From: Leptospira noguchii serovar Panama str. CZ214
GTDB lineage: Bacteria > Spirochaetota > Leptospiria > Leptospirales > Leptospiraceae
Reading direction: 5' to 3'
Assembly (NCBI RefSeq): GCF_000306255.2
Contig: NZ_AKWY02000033.1
Coordinates: 50,064 to 114,063, forward strand
DNA length: 64,000 nt
The notes below the pieces were generated by a model, which saw nothing but the letters and a program-made list of their open reading frames with translations, was not told where the DNA came from and made no database searches. A program made the position numbers and the translations under genes. The first letter of the stretch is position 1; each line of letters opens with the position of its first letter. Positions 31,491-46,010 of the stretch are shown piece by piece.

Positions 31491-31602
31491 AAGCCTGTTT
31501 CAAAACCTCAAAAAATTTGTATGATCATTCTTTAGAAGTTTTTAATAAAATGCAATAGCTCCTACAAAAATTATCACATTTGGAAATTTTGGGATAAATT
31601 CT
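31491..31602. mobile_element. Short element with GAGCTTGTC-type inverted ends, copy 2
   Basis: About 112 bp. The left end is AAGCCTGTTTCAAAACCTC and the right end TTTTGGGATAAATTCT; the inner sequence matches copies at 18908 and 51013. It lies about 50 bp before the IS3-family element. Confidence 0.5.
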
Positions 31603-31682
31603 AATTACCCCAGTCAAATTTTTACATAAAATAACCTAGTTACGTAAAAACGGACACCTTTTTCTCAGCAAATGAGGTAAAG

Positions 31683-31984
31683 GTGAAAATGAATAAAAAA
31701 GGAAAATACTCTCCGGAGTTTAAAGAACAAGCAGTAAAGCGAACGCTTTCAGGATCGTTTACGATAAAAGAAGTCGCCGAGTCCTTGGGAATCAGTTATT
31801 TTGTGTTACGACAATGGAGAACAGAAAACTTGAAGAAGTCGGAACAACAAAATCCACCAACGGATAAGCAGTTAAAAGAGATCGAAGAACTGAAAAAACT
31901 ACGGAAGGAAAATCAGAAACTCAAGGAAGAGAACGCTATCCTAAAAAAGTTTGCAGCCATGCTTTCGAGAGAACAAAATCCCGA

Positions 31985-31988
<4 letters not shown>
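31683..31988 (+). CDS. IS3-family transposase OrfA
   Basis: 101 aa. N-terminal helix-turn-helix (FKEQAVKRTLSGSFTIKEVAESLGIS, residues 13-38) for end recognition, then a leucine-zipper-like coiled coil (residues 60-90, LKKLRKENQKLKEENAILKK). It is made alone by normal translation or as the OrfAB fusion by -1 frameshifting. GAGGTAAAGG lies just upstream of the start. The start is ambiguous between the ATG at 31689 and the earlier in-frame triplet. Confidence 0.92.
31943..31949 (+). promoter_or_regulatory. Programmed -1 ribosomal frameshift site
   Basis: A AAA AAG in the OrfA frame (codons CTA AAA AAG). A slip of -1 continues through KVCSHAFERTKSRLM directly into OrfB without a stop. This is the standard IS3-family way to make the OrfAB transposase. 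Confidence 0.75.
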
Positions 31989-32836
<848 letters not shown>

Positions 32837-32847
32837 AAAATGTGTCC

Positions 32848-33912
32848 CTAGGCTAAAATCACTGTTTTACGGTCATCACAAAAATTAAAAATCTATTTAA
32901 CGTAAAGTTTCCTTGTAATAATAATTCTAAATCAGGAACTCACACGAACTTACTATTCGGGCGCATAAATAATACTATGATGAGTTTGATCTAAAAGTGG
33001 ATGATGTGGGAACTCCTTCAAAAAATAAATATACGTTAGGCGAAATATTTAGCGAACTTTTGCATCTTTGGAAATCAATCATTCATTTTTTAATACTATT
33101 TATACGTCTCAAGTAGTATTATAAAAATTGAATGTTTAAAGATTCGGATGTCTATTTGCAGGGACTCTTACAAATTTGAGATTTCACACTGAAATCTTAA
33201 ATTTGTGTGGCATACCTTATAAAATTCTATTTTTCCATTCCGATAATTCATAAACATATTTAGTTCTACAAAAAAGTAAGTAATGCTTAAAAGTATTACT
33301 ACTCAGAACTACATAATAAAGTATGTATTTAATACTTTAATCATGTGAATTCAGAGAAAGAAAATCCGGGCGAATAAAAAACCTCAATGCAACGATGGGT
33401 CGCAACATAATAATTACTTTCGTATTGGATTCTATCGAATTTACGTGAAACGACACTTTATGATAGACATTTAGGTGCTAATTTTATAGAAGTCAGTAAT
33501 AAGCAAAACAGAAACGTTAGTTTGCGTTAAATGAATTGGAAGGATTTTTTAAAATATTAAAATTTTCTAATTTCATAAAAATAAACTCTTCTGCCTAATT
33601 CCTTAATTTTTAAGGACTAAAAATAATACTTCTTATTTTCCGATTTTGTTTTTTCAAAAAAATTAATTTTTTAAAACAGGTTCTTGTTTTGAATTTGCGT
33701 TAACCGTAATCTAAAGTTATAGTCAAAAAAAATTATTCTGCATTAAATATGTAAAATAATAATTATATTTTAAGTTTTTGAAAAAAATAAAATCTAGTTT
33801 GTTAAAAACTCAAAAGATACGATAAATATGGATCTTTTATGTTTTTTAAGTCAATGGATGCTTATACATTAGATTCAGTGTTTCTCGTAATTTTAGGAGA
33901 AAATTAAAGATT
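32848..33912. other. About 1 kb gap between IS3 element and DUF1554 gene
   Basis: No credible gene. It holds degraded fragments of window repeats: GTGGGAACTCCTTC near 33007, a TACTCAGAACTACATAATAAAG segment near 33299 (also seen near 36107 and, inverted, 51380), and an AATCCGGGCGAATAAA scrap of repeat A near 33364. The promoter of the DUF1554 gene must lie at the end. Confidence 0.5.
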
Positions 33913-35295
33913 ATGAAGATTAAATATAAATTTGCGATTGTATCAGCTTTTACACTGGTATTTGCCGCGTGTTTAAATAAGTCATCTGGTAACAGTGATA
34001 ATACGGTTTTAAGCGGATTGATTTCGCTTATCTCTAATGAACAGGGATGTGTGGGATTGGATTGTTCAAAGAATCGAACATTAAGAAGTAATCAACTTCA
34101 AAGTGCACAGGCTGCTTTTCCACAAGGATATGTTCCCCATATCTTTACAACATCGTCTTCTGGTGTTGTTCACAATGGAAACTTTGGAGGAATATCAGGA
34201 GCGGATGCGTTTTGTCAGAACAACATTCCTTCGAGCGTTCCTAGCACAGGAATCTACAAAGCGATGATAGTGGATGGAGTCAATAGAGTGGCTACTACAG
34301 TAGGTCCTAATTCCACTGAAGGACAAGTGAACTGGGTGTTCCAACCGAATCAGCAATATCGTAGAGCTGATGATGGTGCGATTATAATGACTACGAATGC
34401 TTCAGGTTTGTTTGATTTTTCAAATGGTGCAAGATTGGAAAATTCGTTTGCACTCAAAGGGGAGTCTGGTCAGTGGACTGGTTTAAATTCAGATTGGACA
34501 ACTTGGACATCCGGAGGTGTACCGATTACTTGTAGTTCTTGGAATAGTTCTGCTCTTAATCTTTATGGGCTGTTTGGAAGTTCAAATAGTACAGATTCAG
34601 AAGCTCTTAAAACTAGTAATTCTACAGGGGGAAATACTACATCTTCTTGTTCTAGCGTTCGCACAGCCTATGGCCCGTATAATTTAGGTTTGGTTTGTGT
34701 GGAACAGCCTCCTCCTCCTAAGTATATCTTTACAACATCGTCTTCTGGTGTTGTTCACAATGGAAACTTTGGAGGAATATCAGGAGCGGATGCGTTTTGC
34801 CAGAGTCATATTCCTTCGAATATTCCTAGTACAGGAATCTACAAAGCGATGATAGTGGATGGAGTCAATAGAGTAGCGACTACAGTAGGTCCTAACTCTA
34901 CAGTAGGACAAGTGAACTGGGTGTTCCAACCAAACCAGCAGTATCGTAGAGCCGAAGACGGTGCGAACGTAATGTTTACAAATAATTCAGGTATGATCGA
35001 TTTTCAAAGTGGTAAAAGATTGGAAAATTCGTTTACCCAAGTTAAGGAGTCTGGTCAGTGGACTGGTTTAAATTCAGATTGGACAACTTGGACATCCGGA
35101 GGTGTACCGATTACTTGTAGCTCTTGGAATAGTTCTGTTATTAATCTTTATGGACTGTTTGGAAGTTCGACTAGTACGGATTCAGAAGCTCTTAAAACTA
35201 GTACTTCTACAGGGGGAAATACTACATCTTCTTGTTCTAGCGTTCGCACAGCTTATGGTCCGTATAATTTAGGTTTGGTTTGTGTGGAACAATAA
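33913..35295 (+). CDS. Lipoprotein with two tandem DUF1554 domains
   Basis: 460 aa. The signal peptide ends in a spirochaetal lipobox (LVFAAC, Cys about residue 20). A Ser/Asn-rich linker follows, then two copies of a DUF1554 domain of about 190 residues (C-type-lectin-like fold; each has a GISGADAFCQ block, WTTWTSGGVPITCSSWNSS and a C-terminal YGPYNLGLVCVEQ). The copies are 585 bp apart and nearly identical at the DNA level over most of their length. DUF1554 proteins occur mainly in Leptospira and are surface-exposed candidates. AGGAG precedes the ATG and a terminator follows. Confidence 0.88.
   Translation: MKIKYKFAIVSAFTLVFAACLNKSSGNSDNTVLSGLISLISNEQGCVGLDCSKNRTLRSNQLQSAQAAFPQGYVPHIFTTSSSGVVHNGNFGGISGADAFCQNNIPSSVPSTGIYKAMIVDGVNRVATTVGPNSTEGQVNWVFQPNQQYRRADDGAIIMTTNASGLFDFSNGARLENSFALKGESGQWTGLNSDWTTWTSGGVPITCSSWNSSALNLYGLFGSSNSTDSEALKTSNSTGGNTTSSCSSVRTAYGPYNLGLVCVEQPPPPKYIFTTSSSGVVHNGNFGGISGADAFCQSHIPSNIPSTGIYKAMIVDGVNRVATTVGPNSTVGQVNWVFQPNQQYRRAEDGANVMFTNNSGMIDFQSGKRLENSFTQVKESGQWTGLNSDWTTWTSGGVPITCSSWNSSVINLYGLFGSSTSTDSEALKTSTSTGGNTTSSCSSVRTAYGPYNLGLVCVEQ
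34141..35292 (+). repeat. Internal tandem duplication of the DUF1554 coding unit
   Basis: Unit 1 spans about 34141-34707 and unit 2 about 34726-35292, offset exactly 585 bp (195 codons). Long blocks are identical, while a middle block (about 34378-34455 against 34963-35040) differs. This mosaic is a sign of recent duplication or gene conversion. Confidence 0.85.
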
Positions 35296-35368
35296 GTATA
35301 AATTATAATTTTAGAATATTTAATTTTGTAAAAATACTACAAAATCAAATTCCTAAAATTAGTTTAGA

Positions 35369-35400
35369 TAGCGGGACTATAAAAAGTTCCGCTATTTTTA
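35369..35400 (+). terminator. Rho-independent terminator
   Basis: TAGCGGGA and TTCCGCTA pair across a 10-nt loop, followed by a TTTTTATTT tail. It ends the DUF1554 lipoprotein transcript. Confidence 0.75.
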
Positions 35401-35452
35401 TTTATCTTTTAGATTTATATTTTTTGAATATTCATTTGAATAAGTGTGTGTT

Positions 35453-35721
<269 letters not shown>

Positions 35722-35795
35722 ATTTACGGTAAATAAAAAAAGTTTGATTTAACTTTGTTTATATTCTGTTTAAACAAATATCAATTTGGTTAATT

Positions 35796-36038
35796 AACGT
35801 GAGTTCGGCGTAAGAAAATGAGAAAGGATTTTCTAAAAATGTAAGTTTCTACAATTTTAGAATTGGCTCATAAAATCGCGATTTGCGATAGTTCCCACAG
35901 ATTTTGTCTAATTCAGAATGATTTATGAATTTTTAAATATTCACTTTTTATATGAGTTCCCACATTTTAGGAATCGGTCAATAAAGCTCAGATCCTACTT
36001 TTTTTCAGAAAAATAAATTCCTTATGCCGAACTCACAT
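35796..36038. mobile_element. IS982-end MITE, copy 2 (best preserved)
   Basis: 243 bp with terminal inverted repeats at both ends: AACGTGAGTTCGGCGTAAG on the left and CTTATGCCGAACTCACATT on the right, each flanked by AATT. The body holds ATGTAAGTTTCTACAATTT and CGATAGTTCCCACA motifs. It has no ORF. The termini are those of the IS982-family element at 63136. Confidence 0.75.
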
Positions 36039-36401
36039 TAATTAGAATTATGGAATTTTCAAAAACTATCATATTGAATGAAAAAAATATTATTTTTATC
36101 CTTATTACTCATAACTATATAATAAAGTACCTAATATTTTGCATGGAATCAGTGTTTTGTGATAAAATTAACGGTACTCAATTTTATAGAGATCAGTACT
36201 AATTCAAATTTTTTCTAAGAATTTACTATCATAGGCAGAGGGTATTCTTACGATCGAAAAATTACCGGATTTGGAACACTTTATAACCACCTGAAGGCTA
36301 TCATTTTGACGATAATCTAAAAAGTGGAATTCAAAAAGAACGTAAGGTTTCTTTGATCATTGATAGAAAAAAATATTTGTTGGATCACAAAAAAAATAGA
36401 G

Positions 36402-36504
36402 TAGAGTTTTTGAAAAATTTTATAGTGAAGATCAATAAAACTGCTTCAATTGATCGTTTCCATAAAACAGAAATAGATGGAGAACTCATTTTTAAACGAC
36501 TCTA
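36402..36504. mobile_element. TA-flanked MITE, copy 5
   Basis: 103 bp, left TAGAGTTTTTGAAAAATTTT, right inverted TAGAGTCGTTTAAAAATGAG, with TA at both edges and the family's CCATAAAACAGAAATAGATG core. Confidence 0.75.
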
Positions 36505-36642
36505 GTAATTGTTCCCATTGATGTTTTTATGGTTTTTATAATTTAAAGTTGAATACAGATTTTTATTTTCGATATAAAAGCTTACTGTAAATACAAATAA
36601 AAATGGTACTATAAATGATTTATTTTTACCAAAAATAATTAA

Positions 36643-36716
36643 GGGGCCGTCTCGAAAAAATAGACCTCTTTAAAACTTTTATTCTTTTAGAATTTTATGG
36701 GTTTTGGGACAGCTCT
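36643..36716. mobile_element. Short element with GAGCTGTCC-type inverted ends, copy 3
   Basis: About 74 bp. Left GGGGCCGTCTCGAAAAAA, right TTTTGGGACAGCTCTT. The right end touches the stop codon of the 36717 gene (minus strand), so the insertion abuts or may have set the 3' end of that gene. Confidence 0.45.
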
Positions 36717-37832
36717 TTACGGATTGATCAAATAATACGAAAGAATCCCGCTAAAAGTCTCGAGGGAATCAGGGGATAAATTTTTACCGGGACACTGAAT
36801 ATTCAAATCTGCTAATAAATAAATTTGATACGGTTTGGCAAAAAATAAACGAATAAAAAAGCGAAGAACGGAAGAAATATTAGAAAGAACGTATATACTA
36901 CCCACCGATTGTTTTCGGACAATTTCCGCAGAACAACCATCTTCAAAATAAAATTTTTCCTTAACTGGAAGATCATAACCAGAAAAAGGCTCTTTTTCTG
37001 TTTCCAACACTTCAAATTTTGTAACCTTTCCGGAAAGAATCGTTTTGCCCTCTGGATTTAAAAGCGCCGCGGTTCTAAAATAACCACCTGGAAAAGAATC
37101 ATTTCCTAAAAAACCACCTGTATAAAAACGAAACTCCTTTGAGTTGATAGATCGAAATAACTCCCATCTTTTGCTGTACTTATATACCTCATAGTTTGTA
37201 AGAAGGTGTTCTAATCCGCCGGTTCCGAGAAGCTCTTTCTTTTTACCATCTAGGATCAAATAACCCCATACAGATTGAAACGAAAACGCCATATCTGCTT
37301 GAACAAACCCGCCAGGATCTTTGACGGTATGTTTACCACCCGAAAGAGAAACTCCTTGTTTCAAATCAGATTTAAAAGATAAGAATAATTTAATATTCTC
37401 AGTATCTTGTTGAATTTCAATTCCTTCCGGATTTAGAGACATACGATTGTTCTCAATTTTGATATCAAATTTACCTTTTTCGGCGGTTAATTCTTTAACG
37501 GAAAATTCTTTCGTAATAAATTTGGTTCCTTCTCCCAAGGTATGAATGACTAAACTGATTCCACAGTTTTTAGTTCCGGGACCTAAGTTACTTATTAGAA
37601 AAGTTGCATAAATAAAAATCTTATCATCTCGATAGGAATAGTTCCAAGCTTGAAAATAACCTTCTTGTGTATAAGGTTGAAAGGTATAATCTTTGAGGGT
37701 TGCACTTTTTAGAGACGTGGAATCTTCTGCATTGAGAGTAGAATACGAAACGAAAAAAAATAAAAATAAGAAGGTTCGAAATTTAAGAAAGATCAGGGTC
37801 GAATTTTTTTCCAAGCCGGTTTGGTTGAACAT
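36717..37832 (-). CDS. Hypothetical exported protein, 371 aa
   Basis: The signal peptide runs to about residue 36 (FLFLFFFVSYSTLNA). The mature protein is nearly all beta, with strands like WGYLILDGKKKELLGTGGLEHLLTN and FYFEDGCSAEIV, resembling a lipocalin-like AttH/Svf1 two-barrel fold; this is a weak visual resemblance only. A hydrophobic stretch near 322-345 could be a membrane or barrel segment. Its stop codon is at the edge of an inverted-repeat element, so the C-terminus may have been altered. It precedes no obvious partner: the upstream 139-aa gene is 31 bp away on the same strand. Confidence 0.6.
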   Translation of the reverse strand: MFNQTGLEKNSTLIFLKFRTFLFLFFFVSYSTLNAEDSTSLKSATLKDYTFQPYTQEGYFQAWNYSYRDDKIFIYATFLISNLGPGTKNCGISLVIHTLGEGTKFITKEFSVKELTAEKGKFDIKIENNRMSLNPEGIEIQQDTENIKLFLSFKSDLKQGVSLSGGKHTVKDPGGFVQADMAFSFQSVWGYLILDGKKKELLGTGGLEHLLTNYEVYKYSKRWELFRSINSKEFRFYTGGFLGNDSFPGGYFRTAALLNPEGKTILSGKVTKFEVLETEKEPFSGYDLPVKEKFYFEDGCSAEIVRKQSVGSIYVLSNISSVLRFFIRLFFAKPYQIYLLADLNIQCPGKNLSPDSLETFSGILSYYLINP

Positions 37833-37863
37833 TCCGATGATCCTTAACTTGGAAAAAAAATGA

Positions 37864-38283
37864 TCAAGCAGAATCTTTTGTGTTTATAGTTTTCATTTCG
37901 TTTTCTTTTGCAATAGAACAGTGTTTTTCATAAAGATCTCCGATACAAGGAAACTCAAATACAAGATGATCGGTTTTTCCTTCCATCAAGAAACGTTCTT
38001 TGGCTTCTCCGATTCCGTCTTGATGAATCCAAGATTCAAATTGGTCTTCGACTTTAAGAAAAATTAAGAACTCATGAGCGTTTCTTTTTTTGAGAAATAC
38101 TTCAAAATCTTTCGACTTCTTTTGAACCAAACGAACTCTAATTTGTTGACCTTTATCCAGTTTTGAAAAATGAACTTTTGGAATATAAAATTCGTTTAAC
38201 GTCGATACTATTTTTATAAAGTCATCTTTTTTTGAAATGAGTTTCATCCATATGCCCCGATTTGGATCGATTGTGTTTTTCAT
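37864..38283 (-). CDS. Hypothetical cytoplasmic protein, 139 aa
   Basis: No signal peptide or membrane segment. It looks like alternating beta strands with a mid-region [23 protein letters not shown], reminiscent of small RNA- or nucleotide-binding folds but with no diagnostic motif. An internal ATG (residue 13) is a possible alternative start. It is probably co-transcribed with the 371-aa exported protein 31 bp downstream. I cannot assign a function. Confidence 0.55.
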   Translation of the reverse strand: MKNTIDPNRGIWMKLISKKDDFIKIVSTLNEFYIPKVHFSKLDKGQQIRVRLVQKKSKDFEVFLKKRNAHEFLIFLKVEDQFESWIHQDGIGEAKERFLMEGKTDHLVFEFPCIGDLYEKHCSIAKENEMKTINTKDSA

Positions 38284-39150
<867 letters not shown>

Positions 39151-39206
39151 CCTTTGAAACTTTAGAACAGAATTATATTCTATTATTATATCATTGTAAA
39201 ATATTA

Positions 39207-40415
<1,209 letters not shown>

Positions 40416-40429
40416 TCGTTTTGAAATAA

Positions 40430-40467
40430 AAATTCCCGGCGGGGGGGGGACTGTCGTCGGGAATTTA
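40430..40467 (+). terminator. Terminator with G9 run in its loop
   Basis: AAATTCCCG pairs with CGGGAATTT around a loop that contains nine consecutive G. It ends the icd transcript. The G run is unusual in this AT-rich sequence and is a slippage-prone homopolymer. Confidence 0.7.
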
Positions 40468-40513
40468 AGATCAATTCATATAACTCGTGTAATTCGGAAT
40501 TTTAACCGCAACG

Positions 40514-41188
40514 ATGAAAATCTTGAAACACAAAACTTTAATTCCCAACCGAATTCTATTTCTAAGTTTGGAATGTTTTTTTACGTTTGTATTTCTGTTT
40601 TTCAATTTCTCCGTTTATTCACAAAAAACTCCTAAAGAACCTACACCTCCCGTGGAACCTACGGTCGGAGATTCCCGCAATTCGAGAGGGGAAACAGAAA
40701 AACAGACTGGAACAGGAATGAATGAAAAAGGAGAAAAAAAAATCAAAGCCGTTTTTTGTGATGGGCGCGAGGTAGAAGGTTTTTGGAAAAACCCTCCGCT
40801 TGAATTTAAGTTTCGACATAAAAAAAGTAATATTACATATTCAAAATCCTTAAAGCTTGAAGAGATCGCCAAAATTAAGATCACAGGTTGGAAATTAAAA
40901 TCTTCTAATAAACGAAAAGAAGGAACTCCTTATCGAGCCGAACCGTATCAAATCCAAATGATTTCCTTTTCGGGAGAAAATTTTCTTAAAGAACCTTCAC
41001 CGACTGGAGAAATTCAACAGATTCAATTTAACAATCAATTTGGAGATACTACTTTGTTTCTGTTTTGGAACGATTTGCAGTATGAAAACGGACAATGGTT
41101 TTCTGGTTTAAAATCTTTTTCGGGAGAATTTAGAACGGACTGTCATCCCGACGTGATTCGGGAAATTCAATTTTTTGCGGTAAATTAA
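40514..41188 (+). CDS. Hypothetical secreted protein, 224 aa
   Basis: A long signal peptide (residues 1-37, ending SVYSQ) precedes a Pro/Glu/Lys-rich linker (residues 38-75, [14 protein letters not shown]) and a beta-rich domain of about 145 residues. The mature part has two Cys ([17 protein letters not shown]). No family recognised. It is convergent with the response-regulator gene, and the stops overlap by 4 bp. Confidence 0.65.
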   Translation: MKILKHKTLIPNRILFLSLECFFTFVFLFFNFSVYSQKTPKEPTPPVEPTVGDSRNSRGETEKQTGTGMNEKGEKKIKAVFCDGREVEGFWKNPPLEFKFRHKKSNITYSKSLKLEEIAKIKITGWKLKSSNKRKEGTPYRAEPYQIQMISFSGENFLKEPSPTGEIQQIQFNNQFGDTTLFLFWNDLQYENGQWFSGLKSFSGEFRTDCHPDVIREIQFFAVN

Positions 41189-41955
41189 ACTTTTCGAATG
41201 TATTCTAAAATTTTTCTTTCAAAATACGGCTTTTGAAGTAAGTAAATGTTTTTTTGAGGAATAGAGATTTTAAAATCTTCCTTTTCTTCAATACCGGTGA
41301 TGACCGCAATCGGAATGTTGTTGAATTTTTCCTGTTTACGGATCGCTTCTACAAGTTCCTCCCCTGAAAAGTCCGGCATAATCCAGTCCGTTAAAATATA
41401 AGAGACTTCGTTTGAAGATTGAAGATATTCGTAGGCTTTTTTTCCTTCTGTAAACGCTTGAAAAGAATAACCGTTTTTTTCTAAAATTTTTCCCAAAAGA
41501 AGCAAATTTAATTCCGAGTCGTCTATGATCAGAATTTTTCCGGCCTTTTTAGTTTCGATCGAACTAGGTTGATAAGCTAGTTTTATAATTTCTTCGATTA
41601 CTGTTTTAAATTCTTCAATTCCAGTAGGTTTTGGAAAAATCCCGTCAAAGCCGGATTCTACTGATTTTTTTCGGTTCGTTTCTATGTCTCCGGAGGTTAT
41701 TAGAAATATTTTAGAATTTTTGCATATATTTTGTTTATCGTCACGTAAACCATTTCGAATGGTTGTACAAACCGTAAATCCATCCGAGTCCGGAAGTATC
41801 ATTCCGATTGTAATTAGATCAAAATTTTCCCGAAACGTAAGATCTAATCCTTCTTTTGCTGTACCCGCTTCGAAAATTTGACAATCCTCTGTAGGAAAAA
41901 AAGAGGATATAATTTTTCTGACGGTTGTACCAGAATCTAAGACGAGTACTTTCAA
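41185..41955 (-). CDS. Tandem receiver protein: pseudo-receiver plus receiver
   Basis: 256 aa, two CheY-like domains and no output domain. The N-terminal domain (residues 1-125) lacks the phospho-acceptor: [15 protein letters not shown] has Gly where Asp is expected. The C-terminal domain (about 138-256) is intact: IIDDSELN acidic pair, phospho-Asp in [19 protein letters not shown] and LQKPY. It would be a phosphate sink or a scaffold for protein contacts. Its start overlaps the 135-aa gene by 4 nt, and the chain continues to mazG, so the three are co-transcribed. The partner kinase is not in the window. Confidence 0.82.
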   Translation of the reverse strand: MKVLVLDSGTTVRKIISSFFPTEDCQIFEAGTAKEGLDLTFRENFDLITIGMILPDSDGFTVCTTIRNGLRDDKQNICKNSKIFLITSGDIETNRKKSVESGFDGIFPKPTGIEEFKTVIEEIIKLAYQPSSIETKKAGKILIIDDSELNLLLLGKILEKNGYSFQAFTEGKKAYEYLQSSNEVSYILTDWIMPDFSGEELVEAIRKQEKFNNIPIAVITGIEEKEDFKISIPQKNIYLLQKPYFERKILEYIRKV

Positions 41956-42332
41956 GTTCGTTTTTCTCTCAGGTTTATATTTGAAATCGAAGTTTCAAAA
42001 ATTTGAATGTGTTTTTTTAGTTCTTTGAAAATTTGTTTTAGATCTTGTATTATTTCTCCGTCCGGTTTTGTCCAAACGAGTTGTTGATTGGAATCCGTAT
42101 CTAAACTTAAATAATAAATAGGAGAGGTTAATCTTGGATCGTTTGGAATTAAAGTAAAGGAACCGAAAATGGAAAACATCGCTTTGTAACTTTTTTCAAG
42201 ATGTGTCAACTGATACACTCGGGGCCATTCCTCTAAATTAGATTCTACCTTCAAAAAAAAATCTTTAGAAAGAAAAAAAATCAGAGATTCAGTTTGTTGG
42301 ATTCTATTTTTGAAGGAATCGTTCCCATTCAT
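41952..42332 (-). CDS. Hypothetical protein between mazG and the dual receiver, 126 aa
   Basis: Start placed at ATG 42332-42330, which gives a 4-nt ATGA overlap with mazG; the longer form enters mazG further. Soluble, with an N-terminal helix (residues 5-25), beta strands (50-90) and a C-terminal helix. No family recognised; the middle ([31 protein letters not shown]) resembles small ligand-binding domains. Tight coupling on both sides suggests a shared regulatory role with the receiver protein. Confidence 0.65.
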   Translation of the reverse strand: MNGNDSFKNRIQQTESLIFFLSKDFFLKVESNLEEWPRVYQLTHLEKSYKAMFSIFGSFTLIPNDPRLTSPIYYLSLDTDSNQQLVWTKPDGEIIQDLKQIFKELKKHIQIFETSISNINLREKRT

Positions 42333-43126
42333 TTTTCCAACTCTTTTGCTTCGTTCCAAAGATGGTCCATTTCTTTTAAGTCGGACGTGTTCAGACTTTT
42401 ACCGCGTTCTTGGAGGGCTTTTTCTATGTATTGAAATCTTTTCTTAAATTTTACATTTGCTTTTGTAAGTGCGGACTCGGAAGAAATTCCAAGATGTCTT
42501 CCAAAGTTTACTAAACTAAATAACAAATCTCCAAATTCTTCTTCGATACGGATTTGATTGTCTTTGGGACGGTTCAATTCTGTAAGGAATTCTTCCATTT
42601 CTTCCCCAACTTTTTTCTGTACATCTGAAATATTTTCCCAATCAAATCCTACTTTTGCTGCTTTCTTTTGGTATTTTTCTGCTTTTAAAAGAGAAGAGAA
42701 ATTTTCGGGAACGTTCGAGAAAATAGATGAATTCTTTTTTTCTTTATCTTTAATTTTTTCCCAGTTTTCTAAAACTTCTTGAGAAGTAGAAAGAGTGATT
42801 TCTTCCGGTTTGAAAACGTGAGGATGCCTAAAAATGAGTTTATCGGAAATTCCTTTTGCTATGTCTCCTAAATTGAATGAATGCCTTTCTTCCGCGAGTC
42901 TTGCGTGAAACACTACTTGAAATAGTAGATCTCCCAATTCCTCTTTGAGAAGGTCATCGTCTTTTTTTAGAATTGCTTCGATCACTTCTTGGGATTCTTC
43001 GATCAGATAAGGAACCAAAGTTTGATGATCTTGTTCTTTATCCCAAGGACACCCGTTTTCACCTCGGAGAATAGAGGTCACTTCTTGGAGTTTAGTGATT
43101 TCTTCTAGGGTTGATTTTGTTCGCAT
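42329..43126 (-). CDS. mazG: Nucleoside triphosphate pyrophosphohydrolase
   Basis: 265 aa, the full two-domain length. Hydrolyses NTPs and dNTPs to monophosphates, clearing aberrant nucleotides. The first MazG domain has [30 protein letters not shown] with the EExxE metal site, and the second (about 155-255) has [14 protein letters not shown]. It starts the three-gene minus-strand operon. Upstream (43127-43277) lies a gap with the divergent promoter for the membrane protein at 43278. Confidence 0.95.
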   Translation of the reverse strand: MRTKSTLEEITKLQEVTSILRGENGCPWDKEQDHQTLVPYLIEESQEVIEAILKKDDDLLKEELGDLLFQVVFHARLAEERHSFNLGDIAKGISDKLIFRHPHVFKPEEITLSTSQEVLENWEKIKDKEKKNSSIFSNVPENFSSLLKAEKYQKKAAKVGFDWENISDVQKKVGEEMEEFLTELNRPKDNQIRIEEEFGDLLFSLVNFGRHLGISSESALTKANVKFKKRFQYIEKALQERGKSLNTSDLKEMDHLWNEAKELEK

Positions 43127-43277
43127 ACCATCCTCTTTAAGAACAAAGAAATAGTCGAAATTTGTTCCATTTTTTATCTACGAAGCGAGAGTGCACCCTT
43201 TTTCAATTAGGGATTGGATTGACGGGAACCGTAAAATTGAAGTATAGTTCAAAATAATAATACATTCCAGGCGCTTT

Positions 43278-43799
<522 letters not shown>

Positions 43800-43964
43800 T
43801 TTTTTTAAACGAAATTACCTTCGACTTAAGATAGTTTAGTCGAGGGTAATTGATTCAATTTAATCTCGTTATTTATAAAATCTAATTGTTATTTTCTAAG
43901 TTTATTTTTAAGAGTTTTGACTCTTGTTTCGTGTAAGAACTTATACAATTCGTATTTCCTAAAA

Positions 43965-44341
43965 TGTGGGAACTCATATAAAAAAATAAAAGTTTGTAAT
44001 GCGACTTAATTTGTAGGAACTACTGCAAATCGCGATTTACGAATCAATTCTAAAATTGTGGGAACTCATATAAAAAAATAAAAGTTTGTAATGCGACTTA
44101 ATTTGTAGGAACTACTGCAAATCGCGATTTACGAATCAATTCTAAAATTGTGGGAACTCATATAAAAAAATAAAAGTTTGTAATGCGACTTAATTTGTAG
44201 GAACTACTGCAAATCACGATTTTACGAACCAATTCTAAAATGTGGGAACTCATATAAAAAATAAAAGTTTGTAATGTGACTTAATTTGTAGGAACTACTG
44301 CAAATAGCGATTTTACGAACTAATTCTAAAATGTGGGGACT
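43965..44341. repeat. 92-bp tandem array within an IS982-end element
   Basis: Four units start at 43965, 44057, 44149 and 44241, spaced exactly 92 bp, with a fifth start at 44332 (91 bp). Each unit begins TGTGGGAACTCATATAAAAA and contains GTAGGAACTACTGCAAAT. The array then runs into CACGAACTCACGTT (ending 44387) followed by AATT, the IS982-type end. Units 1-3 are almost identical. Confidence 0.85.
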
Positions 44342-44581
44342 CACATTTTTAGAAAATACTTTCTCATTTTCTCCACGAACTCACGTTAATTCCGCATTTT
44401 TGTGAAACTCAACAAACTCAGATCCAACCAAAAACTCAGCAACACCTCTCTAAACTCAATGTATCCTTCTATGGTCGCTCTGGGAAACTCAATGCATCGC
44501 TCCTATGGTCGCTCTGCAGATAGGTGTTTAGGTTTTGGGACAACTTTAAACTTAATAATAGTAAATCTAAAAAATTCTTAT

Positions 44582-45850
<1,269 letters not shown>

Positions 45851-46010
45851 AGGCTCTAAGGAATATGAGATAAATATAAGACGAAAGAATTCCAACTTTT
45901 TTTCCGAAGTCCTAAACAAGAAAAAAGTTACAAAATTATATTTGTTGTAAATAACGATAAAATGATTTTATTCCGATCTTATTAAATAGAAGTAAATAAA
46001 AAGAGAGATT

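Noticed and set aside
41185..41955. Ordinary two-component regulator with a kinase partner
   Set aside because: There is no kinase gene nearby, no output domain, and the first receiver lacks the phosphorylation Asp.
43140..43277. Cobalamin or other riboswitch upstream of the DUF6580 gene
   Set aside because: The conserved motifs are not present in this short gap.
43965..44341. CRISPR array
   Set aside because: The tandem units are contiguous 92-bp repeats without unique spacers, and no cas genes are nearby.
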